Source: a virus. From it: a stretch of 41,617 bases of DNA. The translations under genes were made by a program, and so were the position numbers. The stretch's first letter is position 1; each line of letters starts with the position of its first letter. Positions 8,928 through 16,701 of this stretch are shown piece by piece. The stretch covers positions 1 to 41,617 of IMG/VR virus record IMGVR_UViG_3300049855_000607; one strand, written 5' to 3'. The notes beneath the pieces were generated by a model that was not told where the DNA came from, did not search any database, and saw nothing but the letters and a program-made list of their open reading frames with translations.

Positions 8928-10511
8928 TTATAATCCTAAAGGTCTTTGTAACAAATACTTTTCACTACGTCTAATTAACTCTTGCTTTATATAAGTAATA
9001 TTAGCTATCTTGCCAGATCTGTTAGAAATGACAAGGCTCATATTCCCTAACTCCTGAAGTAATAGATCTATTTTATCCAAAATATACGCTAATGTATATT
9101 TAAATGGCTGATCTGCAAATTGCATAATCATAAAAAGATCTACAGCGCTCATTGTGTTAAAATTCTCTCCATCGAGAAACACTTGATCCAAAGTAGAGAG
9201 ACTGATATCTAGTTCTGATCCATTTTTTACAATTCTCTTGAACATCTGTCCACCAGTAACTTCTCCGTCTGAATTGAAAACTACGTTCTTTGCAATAAGA
9301 ACATTTCTATTCTTATTAGTAGAGACAAGTTTCATTGTAACTTCAGCATTATCGGCAGATACTGTTACTGCAAATATTTTGGTAGATTTTTCACTGGTTG
9401 CCTCTCTTATTTCTACTCTTCCATCTTCGTAGACAAAGTTTCCTTTAAGAACTTTTGTTCCATCTGGAAGAGTTCTGCCTTGAGAAAGGCTTAAGGCTCT
9501 TATTACTTCTGCTCTTTGAATTGCATCAGCAGCATATTGTAAATAAGAATTAGTAGTACTATTTTTAGTAAGCTCAATACTAAAATTTTCATAAGGGATA
9601 AGAGTTTCCTCTAAAGTTTGAATCCAGAAGTCACTTACAATCCATTTATTCATTGTAGTGTTGTAAATTAAAGTAATTGGAGGTTCTTGATTCATGGCTG
9701 AAAGCTGAAAGCAAGGAATTTCTGGTTGCTCAGTATTTTCATCTACTACATAATATTCATTATCTAAGTTGTATAATTTAAAAGGAACGATCTCATCTGG
9801 CTCTTTTGGAGGAGTTGCTTCAATGCCCTCACCAACAGTCATTTTATAACCAATGCTCTCAAGAGTCTTACCAACTGGAACAACTCTCTTCCACTCAGAG
9901 TAAAGATTTGCAGTTACAGTTACTTGGAAGATGGAATCTTCTCTATAAGGAGTTTCTGTTTGTGATCCAACAGAAGTATCTTTTATGAAGATACCTTGTA
10001 AGGTTAGGGCATCTCGTAGCTGCTCAGCTAAGAGAATTTGAAGAAGAGATGTAAGCTCTTCTCTATCTATAGTAGAAGTAGTGCTTATATTAAAAGTTAT
10101 CGAGCTTTCGTGAGCTCCAGTATATTCAAAATGAGAAGGAAGAAATCTTCCTTGTTGATCTCTTTTGATAGATCCGTCCAAATTCATCTGTGGCTTAAGA
10201 ACAGTATTAAAAGGACTATGTGAAAATTGTAGCCACTTAACATTGCCACCATTGAAGGTGGCTGTAATGATTGGGAAAAAAGCTGCTTCTTCTGTATATT
10301 TATCTACAACAATGATTTGAGTAAGATCATAGTCTGGTCCTGAATTATCTTCTCTTGCGATGTAAGTAAACACAGGATGATGACTTAAGCATTGTCTTAA
10401 CTCTGTGATGAAGACGTCCATAATGACATCAGCATAAGTAGTAATAATATATTCAAAGGTAGGCCGTGAACTTTGGCGAATCTCATCAATAAAGAGAGCT
10501 TCTCTTGCCAT
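8928..10511 (-). CDS. Virion structural protein upstream of sheath (neck/tail-completion candidate)
   Basis: A 527-residue soluble protein just before the sheath gene with a strong GGAGG ribosome site. The first 200 residues read like a tail-terminator or joining fold: ESSITFNISTTSTIDREELT, a long helix of Leu/Gln (SLLQILLAEQLRDAL), then GIFIKDTSVGSQTETPYRED and a beta strand ending EW. Residues 230-500 are beta-rich with helices at the end (LAYILDKIDLLLQELGNM). I do not know a named family for the whole protein. Its position suggests a role where tail meets head or in starting the sheath. That role is inference. Confidence 0.75.
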   Translation of the reverse strand: MAREALFIDEIRQSSRPTFEYIITTYADVIMDVFITELRQCLSHHPVFTYIAREDNSGPDYDLTQIIVVDKYTEEAAFFPIITATFNGGNVKWLQFSHSPFNTVLKPQMNLDGSIKRDQQGRFLPSHFEYTGAHESSITFNISTTSTIDREELTSLLQILLAEQLRDALTLQGIFIKDTSVGSQTETPYREDSIFQVTVTANLYSEWKRVVPVGKTLESIGYKMTVGEGIEATPPKEPDEIVPFKLYNLDNEYYVVDENTEQPEIPCFQLSAMNQEPPITLIYNTTMNKWIVSDFWIQTLEETLIPYENFSIELTKNSTTNSYLQYAADAIQRAEVIRALSLSQGRTLPDGTKVLKGNFVYEDGRVEIREATSEKSTKIFAVTVSADNAEVTMKLVSTNKNRNVLIAKNVVFNSDGEVTGGQMFKRIVKNGSELDISLSTLDQVFLDGENFNTMSAVDLFMIMQFADQPFKYTLAYILDKIDLLLQELGNMSLVISNRSGKIANITYIKQELIRRSEKYLLQRPLGL

Positions 10512-10594
10512 TTTGTATTATCCTCCTACCTGTACACGTTGTATTTCTGATTTTTACAAAAGAAATAGCGTTTCTTGCTCAATTCTTGTGCGAA

Positions 10595-10601
10595 AATCAA
10601 T
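10595..10601 (-). promoter_or_regulatory. ATTGATT element, candidate phage promoter motif
   Basis: ATTGATTTTC occurs on the minus strand 84 bases before the start of the sheath-proximal structural gene, in a 152-base gap holding no gene. It is one of six copies at gene boundaries. No sigma70 -10 box sits at proper distance. The rest of the gap shows only a weak GCAG/CTGC hairpin just after the PDZ gene. Confidence 0.35.
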
Positions 10602-10663
10602 ACACTTTATGTACAAAAGAGAAATAAAAGAGTACAGCTGCAGACTATGCTGCTATGCTGGTC

Positions 10664-11056
10664 TTACATCTGACAAATCCAATCTCGCTTGATCTTAACT
10701 TTAAAAACTTGTCCTTGTCTTACGAGAGTAATTTCTAAAGATGTTCCAGGCTTACCTCTTATTTTAGAAACTTCCGGAAATAAAATATAATCACCAGATT
10801 TTATTCCTGCAGAATATGCTGGACCACCTTTGATCACTGTATCTACTACTTTTGTATCTGTAGTTATTCCAATGCCGCTATATCTATCTTTACATTTTGA
10901 ATTACCGGATCCTGGAACCGTAGGAACGATCTTTAAATTATTTAACTCTCCTGCTATCTTAATTTTAACTGGAGGTGGGGGCTTCTTTGGATTATTCAAG
11001 AATAAAAGAAAAAAGAGATGCAAAAGAAGACTCGTAATAAGTACTTTGAAAATCAT
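10664..11056 (-). CDS. Membrane-anchored PDZ-domain protein
   Basis: A 130-residue protein with one hydrophobic segment at residues 5-20 (VLITSLLLHLFFLLFL) followed by a Pro-rich tether (PKKPPPPVKIKI), a layout like TonB-type or periplasmic anchored proteins. Residues 58-125 read as a PDZ domain: YSGIGI, then VDTVIKGGPAYSAGIKSGDYIL, and a final strand LEITLVRQGQVFKVKIKR. PDZ domains bind C-terminal or exposed peptide ends and commonly guide proteases. No protease residues are present here. Its start abuts the stop of a putative zinc metallopeptidase, so the two may work together. A PDZ protein within a tail operon is unusual. Topology is predicted cytoplasm-in, PDZ in the periplasm, but a signal anchor is not proved. 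Confidence 0.75.
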   Translation of the reverse strand: MIFKVLITSLLLHLFFLLFLNNPKKPPPPVKIKIAGELNNLKIVPTVPGSGNSKCKDRYSGIGITTDTKVVDTVIKGGPAYSAGIKSGDYILFPEVSKIRGKPGTSLEITLVRQGQVFKVKIKRDWICQM

Positions 11057-11683
11057 TTAAGCTTCGATTCCATGTTTTTTATAAAACTTGCTTTTAATTT
11101 TGGTCAAGGCCAACCTCAATGGCATATGCAAAGAAGCGCCGTTAAATTGATCGTGAGGATGTTTTTCTGTATGATAAGCATGTAATTCATCATCTAAAAC
11201 TGATTCATTGTAATCAACGGCCAATTGAGATAGAAAAGCTTTTACCTCTTTGGTTTTTCTTACTTTGTCTATTTGCTTCGTAACTTGTTGCTTGTAATCA
11301 TCATCCACATAAAATAAAGCATGACAAATTTCATGATCAATTGCGGATGTGTCGTTAGTTCCGATGATGTAGAATTTATCGGTTCTGTATCTAAATAGAT
11401 TTACAATTTCTTTTTCGTGCTCAGTAAGAGGATCAAACAATCCCTTAATAAATGGATCAATAACAAAGGAAGGAAAATTATATCCTACCCAATCAACATT
11501 GTAGGTACTTGCTCCATTTTTTTCAGAGTAATATTGACGCAGTTGTCCTAATGTGAAGATTTTATTGCGAAATTCAGGGGACTCATAATGCTCTTGAAAA
11601 CGAGCAAAGTAAGGTGCTAAATTTTCTTTGTTAGAATCTGATAATAAAATTATTTGCGGAGTTACTTTATCTACTATTAGCAT
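11057..11683 (-). CDS. Putative zinc metallopeptidase (HExxH)
   Basis: A 208-residue soluble protein with HEICH at 117-121 in the context IDHEICHALFYV, the HExxH helix of zincins: the two His bind zinc and Glu118 is the general base. DDELHAY with Glu166, 45 residues later, is a good candidate for the third ligand of a gluzincin-type site. I recall uncharacterised bacterial and phage proteins with a similar DHE-x-x-HALFY core, but no assigned substrate. There is no signal peptide. The gene overlaps its upstream neighbour by 17 bases and abuts the PDZ gene. Whether it processes virion proteins, host envelope proteins or nothing at all cannot be read from sequence. Confidence 0.65.
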   Translation of the reverse strand: MLIVDKVTPQIILLSDSNKENLAPYFARFQEHYESPEFRNKIFTLGQLRQYYSEKNGASTYNVDWVGYNFPSFVIDPFIKGLFDPLTEHEKEIVNLFRYRTDKFYIIGTNDTSAIDHEICHALFYVDDDYKQQVTKQIDKVRKTKEVKAFLSQLAVDYNESVLDDELHAYHTEKHPHDQFNGASLHMPLRLALTKIKSKFYKKHGIEA

Positions 11684-12068
11684 AAGCTTCCTTCTTATTT
11701 TTGTCCCACCAATCTATACATAAAAGAATGGTGATAAGTGTTTGATTAAAGGTACTAAAATCATTAATTATCACAATAGGAAACACAAAAGGAAGATCGC
11801 AACTAATGGAGACCTTTTGTTTCAAAGTAGAAATTGCAAGTTTACCAGTCTTCTTCTTGAGTTCAGCTAGAAGCTCAATAGTAGATAGCAAAGATACTTT
11901 AGGCAGCTCATTAATTATGAAAAAAGCTAATGATCTACATCCAGCTGATGGATGGGTAAGTTGTTCTGCTAAAAATTCAGAATGAAGCTCTTTGGCAGAT
12001 AGGAAAGGATGAAAGAGAGTTTTAATCTCATTCTCTTCCAACCAAAACTCATCTTCAGAGAGACGCAT
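11667..12068 (-). CDS. Hypothetical protein with a HEAT-like module
   Basis: A 133-residue protein of unknown function. Residues 32-52 (FLAEQLTHPSAGCRSLAFFI) fit the recurring HEAT-like module described among the findings: a hydrophobic helix, a short polar turn and R-x-x-A-x-x-h. The rest is hydrophobic and probably a small alpha/beta fold, with two Trp near the end (CIDWWDKNKK). No signal peptide or catalytic motif is visible. It is transcribed ahead of the metallopeptidase, with which it overlaps, so the two are probably co-translated. GGAAT seven bases before the ATG is a modest ribosome site. Confidence 0.65.
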   Translation of the reverse strand: MRLSEDEFWLEENEIKTLFHPFLSAKELHSEFLAEQLTHPSAGCRSLAFFIINELPKVSLLSTIELLAELKKKTGKLAISTLKQKVSISCDLPFVFPIVIINDFSTFNQTLITILLCIDWWDKNKKEAYANSR

Positions 12069-12124
12069 TCTTATTCCTTAATATAAAGATATAAGAATAT
12101 ATGTGAGAAATGTAAGTAGTCAGA

Positions 12125-12370
12125 TTATTTTTTAGGTTTCTTCGCTCTTTGTATTTCTACAACCTTAGATTCAGCTTTTTCTTTTTCTTTAGGAGATTCT
12201 GGTTTTTCTATTTCCTTTAGAAAATATTCTGGAGCAAGATCTCCAACATAAAGACAGCTCGTAAAGGCATAATCCTTTAAAGCAAATTCGGGAACTACTG
12301 AAACTTCCTGAATTTCTATGTCGAATTCAACATCATATATAATAGCTTCGATTCTATACATTCTTGTCAT
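12125..12370 (-). CDS. Small hypothetical protein with Lys/Glu-rich tail
   Basis: An 81-residue protein. The first 50 residues look like a compact beta-rich domain (YRIEAIIYDVEFDIEIQEVSVV) and the last 30 are a charged tail (EKPESPKEKEKAESK, ending AKKPKK) probably disordered. No known motif. It starts one base after the stop of the preceding gene with only a weak AAGGCA ribosome site, which suggests translational coupling. An ATG three codons downstream is an alternative start. The unit is flanked by structural genes but nothing in it shows a virion role. Confidence 0.6.
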   Translation of the reverse strand: MTRMYRIEAIIYDVEFDIEIQEVSVVPEFALKDYAFTSCLYVGDLAPEYFLKEIEKPESPKEKEKAESKVVEIQRAKKPKK

Positions 12371-12371
12371 T

Positions 12372-12605
12372 CTATTTGCCTTTTTTTGGATGTTTGGATA
12401 ATAATACGTTAATGCGGCTACTCATTCTAAAGCACTTGAATGAGATTCCTGGTTCACCACAAATACAGTTTTTAGATTTAACACCTATAAGAGTGTGATC
12501 CATAAAGAAGTAATCTTCTTCGAGAGGACGAGAGCACTTTGAACAAAATGATTCATCTATTTGCTTAAGCTTTGGATATCTTTCAGCAATAGCTTTTGAT
12601 ATCAT
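12372..12605 (-). CDS. Small zinc-ribbon-like protein
   Basis: A 77-residue basic protein with Cys at 21, 24, 47, 49 and 58 (CSKC, then CICG and FKC), which could form a zinc ribbon with CxxC and CxC knuckles. The C-terminus is rich in Lys and Arg (SKHPKKGK). The start shares ATGA with the stop of a 50-residue membrane protein gene. The fold suggests nucleic-acid or protein binding, but no specific family was recognised. Confidence 0.6.
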   Translation of the reverse strand: MISKAIAERYPKLKQIDESFCSKCSRPLEEDYFFMDHTLIGVKSKNCICGEPGISFKCFRMSSRINVLLSKHPKKGK

Positions 12606-12754
12606 TTTCCTATCCTCTTAGAAGGAAAAGGAATTACATTAGATTTAGTTTCTTTAACAACTACTGGATTATTTTCTTTTCTTGACTTTTCAGTAGGTCT
12701 ATTGCGAAATTTTCTTATTGAGTAAAAAATAACTATTAAAATTAATTCTATCAT
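12602..12754 (-). CDS. 50-residue single-pass membrane protein
   Basis: A small gene in the gap between the fibre gene and the zinc-ribbon gene. It overlaps both by the four bases ATGA, which is strong evidence of a real translated unit. The product starts MIELILIVIFYSI, one short hydrophobic helix, followed by a basic stretch (RKFRNRPTEKSRK) and a polar tail ending SNVIPFPSKRIGK. The positive residues after the helix predict an N-out, C-in orientation. It could be an accessory lysis or membrane-anchor protein, but no holin or spanin signature is present. Its tail resembles the last residues of another protein in this window (SNVIPLFGRK). Confidence 0.65.
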   Translation of the reverse strand: MIELILIVIFYSIRKFRNRPTEKSRKENNPVVVKETKSNVIPFPSKRIGK

Positions 12755-14691
12755 ATCTTTGCTACCGTTGTCCAATCTATAGAAAGTTGCTGAAAGCCGG
12801 AATTATCAAGTCCACCAGATAAATTTGTTGCTGCATATCCATCTATATATCCATCTCCTACGCTTACAATATCTGCGGTTAGATAAGTAGCAGCTACTGG
12901 ATTCTGAAGAACTGCTGCTCTAACTTGTGATGCAGTTGGCTTATTAGAACTATCGAAATGAACAACAAAAGTTGGAGGTATTGAAGTGGCTTCAACATAT
13001 ATTTGATTCCCACTCAAAATAGGATCGTTGGCTGCCTCTGATTCATACTCTATAGAAATAGTGTTTCCAGCGGCTCCTGGATTTCTTGCGATCCACTGAA
13101 TGTTTTTATTAGCTGGTGTTAGATTTGTAGTCATTTGAGCTTTTACTGCTGGACCGGGAATTGATCCACCAATTCTCTTTAACTTAAAAGTACTACTATC
13201 TTTATTTGCAACATAAATAACTCCTACGTCAGCTGCTGAAGAAGGAGGTGCATAATTAATTCCGTTGATTGACCAAAATACATTAAATTGATCTGTTCCC
13301 ATTCCGTGTGTAATTTGAATCTCATCAAAAGAAGTAGAAATAAAAGAAGCATTGCCAGTATTGGTAGATTTAAAAGTTGCTATTTTAGCATCAATTTCGT
13401 CGTGAGTCAATAATCCCTTATCTGAAAGGAAAGTGTGACTAATTTGAGCACCGTCACCACTCTCTGGATTATGAGTATGAGCATTACCACCTTGAACATG
13501 ATTAGAATTATTTGGATCAATGTTCAATAAATGATTATGATCCAATTGAGCTCCATTCCCAATTGGATTTCCATCCTGATCTAATCCATGATTATGAGAA
13601 TCACCTCCAGTAACGTGTAGTGCATTTACACCAAATGTATCTACATCTGAAAGAAATGTATGTGAAATTTGTCCACCGTCGCTTACCGATGGATCATGAA
13701 TGTGAGTATTTCCACCTTGAACATGATTAGAAAAATTTGGATTAATATTCTTTAAATTATTATGATCAATTTGTGCACCATCACCATTAGCGTGAGAGTG
13801 TGTGTCTCCACCTGAGACGTGGTAAGCTACTCCGGGAAGTGGAGTAAAGCTATTATCATGAGTTGGTAGTGTTCCCCATCCTTGAAGATCACTGTGATTT
13901 AACACACCGTAATCTGCAGTAGAAATAGAATCATCAACTACCCAAGCTTTCTTTAGATCGTCATAGCGACCTTTTCTATGAGAATGCCAGTTACCTTGAG
14001 AAACGTGCTTGACTGTTCCTCTAGTTGAGTCTGTAGGTGTAGTTTCTGTACCACGAAGCTTGCTATGATCTATGCTAAATTCAGCTTCTAAAATTCCTTC
14101 TATCTTCAAATTACCTATAATATGAACTGCGTAGACATCACTTGGTACAGGATTTCCAGCAGTTCCGTACCCGTCGCTTCCCGTATCGTGGATTCTTAAA
14201 AGAGGCTGTAATGTATTTGCTTTTCCTTTAATTAAGGAATTAGTTGACATTTCAGGATTAAAAGAAGTTACATCTATAGTTACTGGTGTCTGAATTAAAG
14301 TTCGTGGATCTGCCAACATTGGAGAAAGAATTGTAAGAGGTCCTTTTATTACAACAGGAGCAATGCTCATATCAGTACCAAGCCCGATATTTACAAAAGG
14401 TCTATTGGATCTATCGAGACGAACTTGTAATGCATCTGAAACATTGATCTCTTTAAAGACCATATTTCCTTCTGCAATTCCTCTTTCGATTCTAATTAAT
14501 CTATCAGCAACTGTAGCAGTTGTAGGATCAGGAGTAAAAAGTCCTATATTTACATTAAGTCCCAAGACTGTCTGCATATTTAAAATGGACTCGCGAAGAG
14601 CATTAATATTATCTGCAGTCGTCACAGTAACCGTAGTTGTATAAGGCAATATATCTTGTTGTCCTGGATATCTTATTTGAAGATCAGTCAT
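12751..14691 (-). CDS. His-rich repeat tail fibre/spike protein
   Basis: A 646-residue probable virion appendage. Residues 1-200 form an N-terminal attachment region. Residues 205-425 hold a repeat in which H-V-x-x-G-(N/D)-x-H-x-H is followed by G-(A/G)-Q-(I/L)-x-H-x-x-L. The H-V copies begin near 229, 291, 323, 359 and 398. This matches the family of DHxxL...HxxID fibre repeats, and the HxH pairs resemble the metal-binding needle of T4 gp37, which holds iron in a trimer. Residues 530-550 (NPGAAGNTISIEYE) begin a beta domain seen in other phage surface proteins. GGAA precedes the ATG. It follows a Cys-motif structural protein, with which it probably assembles; trimeric state and metal are inference. 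Confidence 0.78.
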   Translation of the reverse strand: MTDLQIRYPGQQDILPYTTTVTVTTADNINALRESILNMQTVLGLNVNIGLFTPDPTTATVADRLIRIERGIAEGNMVFKEINVSDALQVRLDRSNRPFVNIGLGTDMSIAPVVIKGPLTILSPMLADPRTLIQTPVTIDVTSFNPEMSTNSLIKGKANTLQPLLRIHDTGSDGYGTAGNPVPSDVYAVHIIGNLKIEGILEAEFSIDHSKLRGTETTPTDSTRGTVKHVSQGNWHSHRKGRYDDLKKAWVVDDSISTADYGVLNHSDLQGWGTLPTHDNSFTPLPGVAYHVSGGDTHSHANGDGAQIDHNNLKNINPNFSNHVQGGNTHIHDPSVSDGGQISHTFLSDVDTFGVNALHVTGGDSHNHGLDQDGNPIGNGAQLDHNHLLNIDPNNSNHVQGGNAHTHNPESGDGAQISHTFLSDKGLLTHDEIDAKIATFKSTNTGNASFISTSFDEIQITHGMGTDQFNVFWSINGINYAPPSSAADVGVIYVANKDSSTFKLKRIGGSIPGPAVKAQMTTNLTPANKNIQWIARNPGAAGNTISIEYESEAANDPILSGNQIYVEATSIPPTFVVHFDSSNKPTASQVRAAVLQNPVAATYLTADIVSVGDGYIDGYAATNLSGGLDNSGFQQLSIDWTTVAKI

Positions 14692-14703
14692 TTTTAATTC
14701 CTT

Positions 14704-15984
14704 TTACCATTCATATCCTCTTGCTCTTAATTCAATTTCTCCATCTTTAACTCCATCTTTTGCTCCATTGTACCAACCAGATAGAAAATTCTTTTTCTTT
14801 TCTGCGGCAATGACTTCAAGTGGATTAGATCCAGAATTTGATTCAAATTGTTGAGGGGTTGAGAATCTTATTACATTTCCGTTAACATCTTTAAATATTG
14901 GACCGTACCCATCAGATATTAGCAAGAAGCCATCTTCATTAAAATCTGGAATTGAAAGTGGTTCCTTAAATTCTAATATTCTTCTAAAGTTAGTTTCGTA
15001 AGAGATCTTGTAACCTTCTGTATACATAAAAGCAAAGGTTCCATCTCCAAAAGATGGTTCTGTTATTAAATTAGGATAATCTCCATCATCTTGAGTTCCA
15101 AGTTGCTGATAGGGAAGATCGGAGATAATGTTGCCGTAATCTGTAACGATAGCAGAAAGGTCAATAGAGATATCAGTGAGATCTGGAACTTTAAATGGAT
15201 CAAATAGATATACTGGCTCCGTTGGATCCAATCTACGTACTGTAAATTTTTGAGCGCCCTGCTCTCCTCCAAAGATGTCGTTCCTTGTAACATTGCGAAT
15301 TTCGTATCTAAACTCCTCTTCGCCGTTTGTATCATAAACTATTAAAACATCTCTTTGTCTTACAATAGGAGCGGATAGTGTCCAAGCGTTTATAGTTACC
15401 TCTTGGAAGGCACCCTGCTCTTTACGATCAAGTTGTTCTGCATATGGCTCAAAACGAACCTTGATTCTACCAAGCGAATCTTTTTGATTAACATAAGGAA
15501 TATAACCAGGAACATAAGAAGTTCCATAACAAATATCGCAGCGAGCTCTGCTTCTTCCTCTATTTGATGAGTAGCAAGGACAACGAGGTCCTGTAAATTG
15601 TCTTCTTAAGAGAGTTACTGGCTTACCAGTTGTATTAATAAGTTGTTCTTCACGATCTCTAATTACTCCGTTGATTCCGCCGTTAGCTAATATCCCTCTA
15701 CTATAAGGAGAAGGGCATCTTCCGTCAGATGAGATACCTGAAAATACTTCAGGAGCTGTGTATCTGTGGTAACCACACTTATCCATACTTGGTTTGGGAG
15801 TAACTGAAGGAGTGTCAGAGATGCACTGATATCCATCATTGTATCCATCGTAAGCGTCAGGCATTACGTTGCCTGTGAGCTTTGTTTCACATTCCTCGCC
15901 TATGTGTAATCGAATGGGAAGCGTTGTCTGACGAATGCAGCGATTGGTCGGAGATGATTTATTACGTTTTATAAAGACGGTCAT
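14704..15984 (-). CDS. Structural protein with CxC...CxxC motif
   Basis: A 426-residue protein; I start at the ATG of MTVFIKRNKS because GGGAGG lies five bases before it. A TTG four codons upstream lacks a site. Residues 135-152 hold CPCYSS and RCDICYGT, a CxC-CxxC group that could bind zinc, followed by YVPGYIPYV. Residues 160-270 are beta-rich (ITINAWTLS-like strands, RQRDVLIVYDTNGEEEF). Near residues 45-55 is a DGYNDGY motif. I recall similar Cys-motif proteins among myovirus virion genes but cannot name a role. It leads the left-going operon from the divergent control region, directly before the His-repeat fibre, so an appendage or neck role is plausible. Confidence 0.7.
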   Translation of the reverse strand: MTVFIKRNKSSPTNRCIRQTTLPIRLHIGEECETKLTGNVMPDAYDGYNDGYQCISDTPSVTPKPSMDKCGYHRYTAPEVFSGISSDGRCPSPYSRGILANGGINGVIRDREEQLINTTGKPVTLLRRQFTGPRCPCYSSNRGRSRARCDICYGTSYVPGYIPYVNQKDSLGRIKVRFEPYAEQLDRKEQGAFQEVTINAWTLSAPIVRQRDVLIVYDTNGEEEFRYEIRNVTRNDIFGGEQGAQKFTVRRLDPTEPVYLFDPFKVPDLTDISIDLSAIVTDYGNIISDLPYQQLGTQDDGDYPNLITEPSFGDGTFAFMYTEGYKISYETNFRRILEFKEPLSIPDFNEDGFLLISDGYGPIFKDVNGNVIRFSTPQQFESNSGSNPLEVIAAEKKKNFLSGWYNGAKDGVKDGEIELRARGYEW

Positions 15985-16013
15985 TCTACCTCCCAATGAT
16001 TAAAGAAAGTTCT

Positions 16014-16060
16014 CTCTATAATAAGATTGCAATCAATATGGTTGAGCTCTTATTATAGAG
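16014..16060. promoter_or_regulatory. Perfect 13-bp inverted repeat in divergent control region
   Basis: CTCTATAATAAGA and its exact complement TCTTATTATAGAG are separated by 21 bases, midway between divergent genes. Each arm contains TATAAT on one strand, so it could supply a -10 box in either direction, or be an operator bound by a dimer. An ATTGATT element lies in the loop. The arms are too far from either ribosome site to block translation alone. Confidence 0.6.
16031..16037 (-). promoter_or_regulatory. ATTGATT element
   Basis: Minus-strand ATATTGATTGC lies 47 bases before the ATG of the Cys-motif structural gene, inside the loop of the 13-bp inverted repeat. The same spacing of about 45-50 bases is seen before the Hc1-like gene and before the first fibre gene. 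Confidence 0.4.
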
Positions 16061-16069
16061 ATGTATAAT
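16042..16069 (+). promoter_or_regulatory. Sigma70-type promoter
   Basis: TTGAGC and TATAAT are 16 bases apart, with the -10 box directly preceded by TG. The predicted start of transcription is just before the AGGAGG of the 130-residue gene, leaving a very short leader. Confidence 0.6.
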
Positions 16070-16090
16070 TAATATATTTAGGAGGAAAAA

Positions 16091-16483
16091 ATGAGTTTAG
16101 ATATGAGCATAGAATTAGAAAAAATTGAATATTTAAAGAAAACAAGTCCATTCCCTGATGAATCTTATATTATTCACAAAGATACTAAGCAAATATTTAA
16201 GGTGTACGCGCAACAGGTTTTCTTCTACGGAGACTTTGGAGATTTTGAAGGTAACAGATTTCAAGCATTGCTTTATGCTGAACCCATAATTCCTCTATTT
16301 GAAGAAAATGATTCTCAAATTGGGGAAAGGGATTTCAAGAATTACAGACTTTTAGAATCTGCAGATCTAGCGCAATACCTTGTGTCACGATATGAATATG
16401 AAAGAGATAAGGCTACTAAACTATTTAAAGAGATAAAAGGAGAGATTAAAAGTAATGTTATTCCTCTTTTTGGAAGAAAATAA
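16091..16483 (+). CDS. Hypothetical protein with HEAT-like module
   Basis: A 130-residue soluble acidic protein of unknown function, alone on the plus strand amid left-going genes. AGGAGG before the ATG is ideal and a promoter stands just upstream, so it is probably expressed on its own, perhaps early. The N-terminal 85 residues look alpha/beta (IFKVYAQQVFFYGDFG). Residues 93-112 (LAQYLVSRYEYERDKATKLF) fit the recurring HEAT-like module. The end SNVIPLFGRK is basic and hydrophobic and resembles the tail of the 50-residue membrane protein at 12.6 kb. It converges on the next gene with an inverted repeat over both ends. Confidence 0.7.
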   Translation: MSLDMSIELEKIEYLKKTSPFPDESYIIHKDTKQIFKVYAQQVFFYGDFGDFEGNRFQALLYAEPIIPLFEENDSQIGERDFKNYRLLESADLAQYLVSRYEYERDKATKLFKEIKGEIKSNVIPLFGRK

Positions 16484-16490
16484 CATTACT
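16451..16490. terminator. 12-bp inverted repeat between convergent genes
   Basis: AGTAATGTTATT and AATAACATTACT form a perfect 12-bp stem. A smaller TTCC/GGAA stem can nest within. The repeat spans the 3' end of the plus-strand gene and the stop of the minus-strand gene, the place for a bidirectional terminator. There is no clear U tract; leftward the stem is followed by TTTAAT. Termination is therefore likely but not certain. Confidence 0.5.
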
Positions 16491-16701
16491 TCATATCGAG
16501 GCGACCAATGACATTCTCGAAGAATGGATCAAAGATCTCATTGCCTCTTATTCGCAATTCAAGAACTCTTGAAGATTCGCTGTCAAAATAAAAGGCGACT
16601 TTATCTCCATTTTCCATTTCTTCTATCGTTAATTGATCTGAAGAAAGAGTGGATGGAACTCCGAGATCCAATAATCTCGGATCGAAAATCTCTATCTTCA
16701 T
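16486..16701 (-). CDS. Small hypothetical protein
   Basis: A 71-residue acidic protein, probably a small beta-rich fold (DKVAFYFDSESSRVLELRIRG). No motif recognised. Its ATG overlaps the stop of the upstream gene as ATGA. It is the last gene of a chain of five overlapping small genes that begins with the Cys-containing protein near 18.5 kb, so it is very likely translated by coupling. Nothing indicates its job. Confidence 0.6.
   Translation of the reverse strand: MKIEIFDPRLLDLGVPSTLSSDQLTIEEMENGDKVAFYFDSESSRVLELRIRGNEIFDPFFENVIGRLDMK

Noticed and set aside
12069-12124. A promoter before the 81-residue gene, TTACAT and TATATC 16 bases apart
   Set aside because: On the minus strand it faces the 133-residue gene, but both boxes are poor and the region is simply AT-rich.
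15066-15335. An 89-codon minus-strand frame inside the Cys-motif structural gene
   Set aside because: It is an out-of-frame shadow with Leu-rich sequence and no ribosome site.
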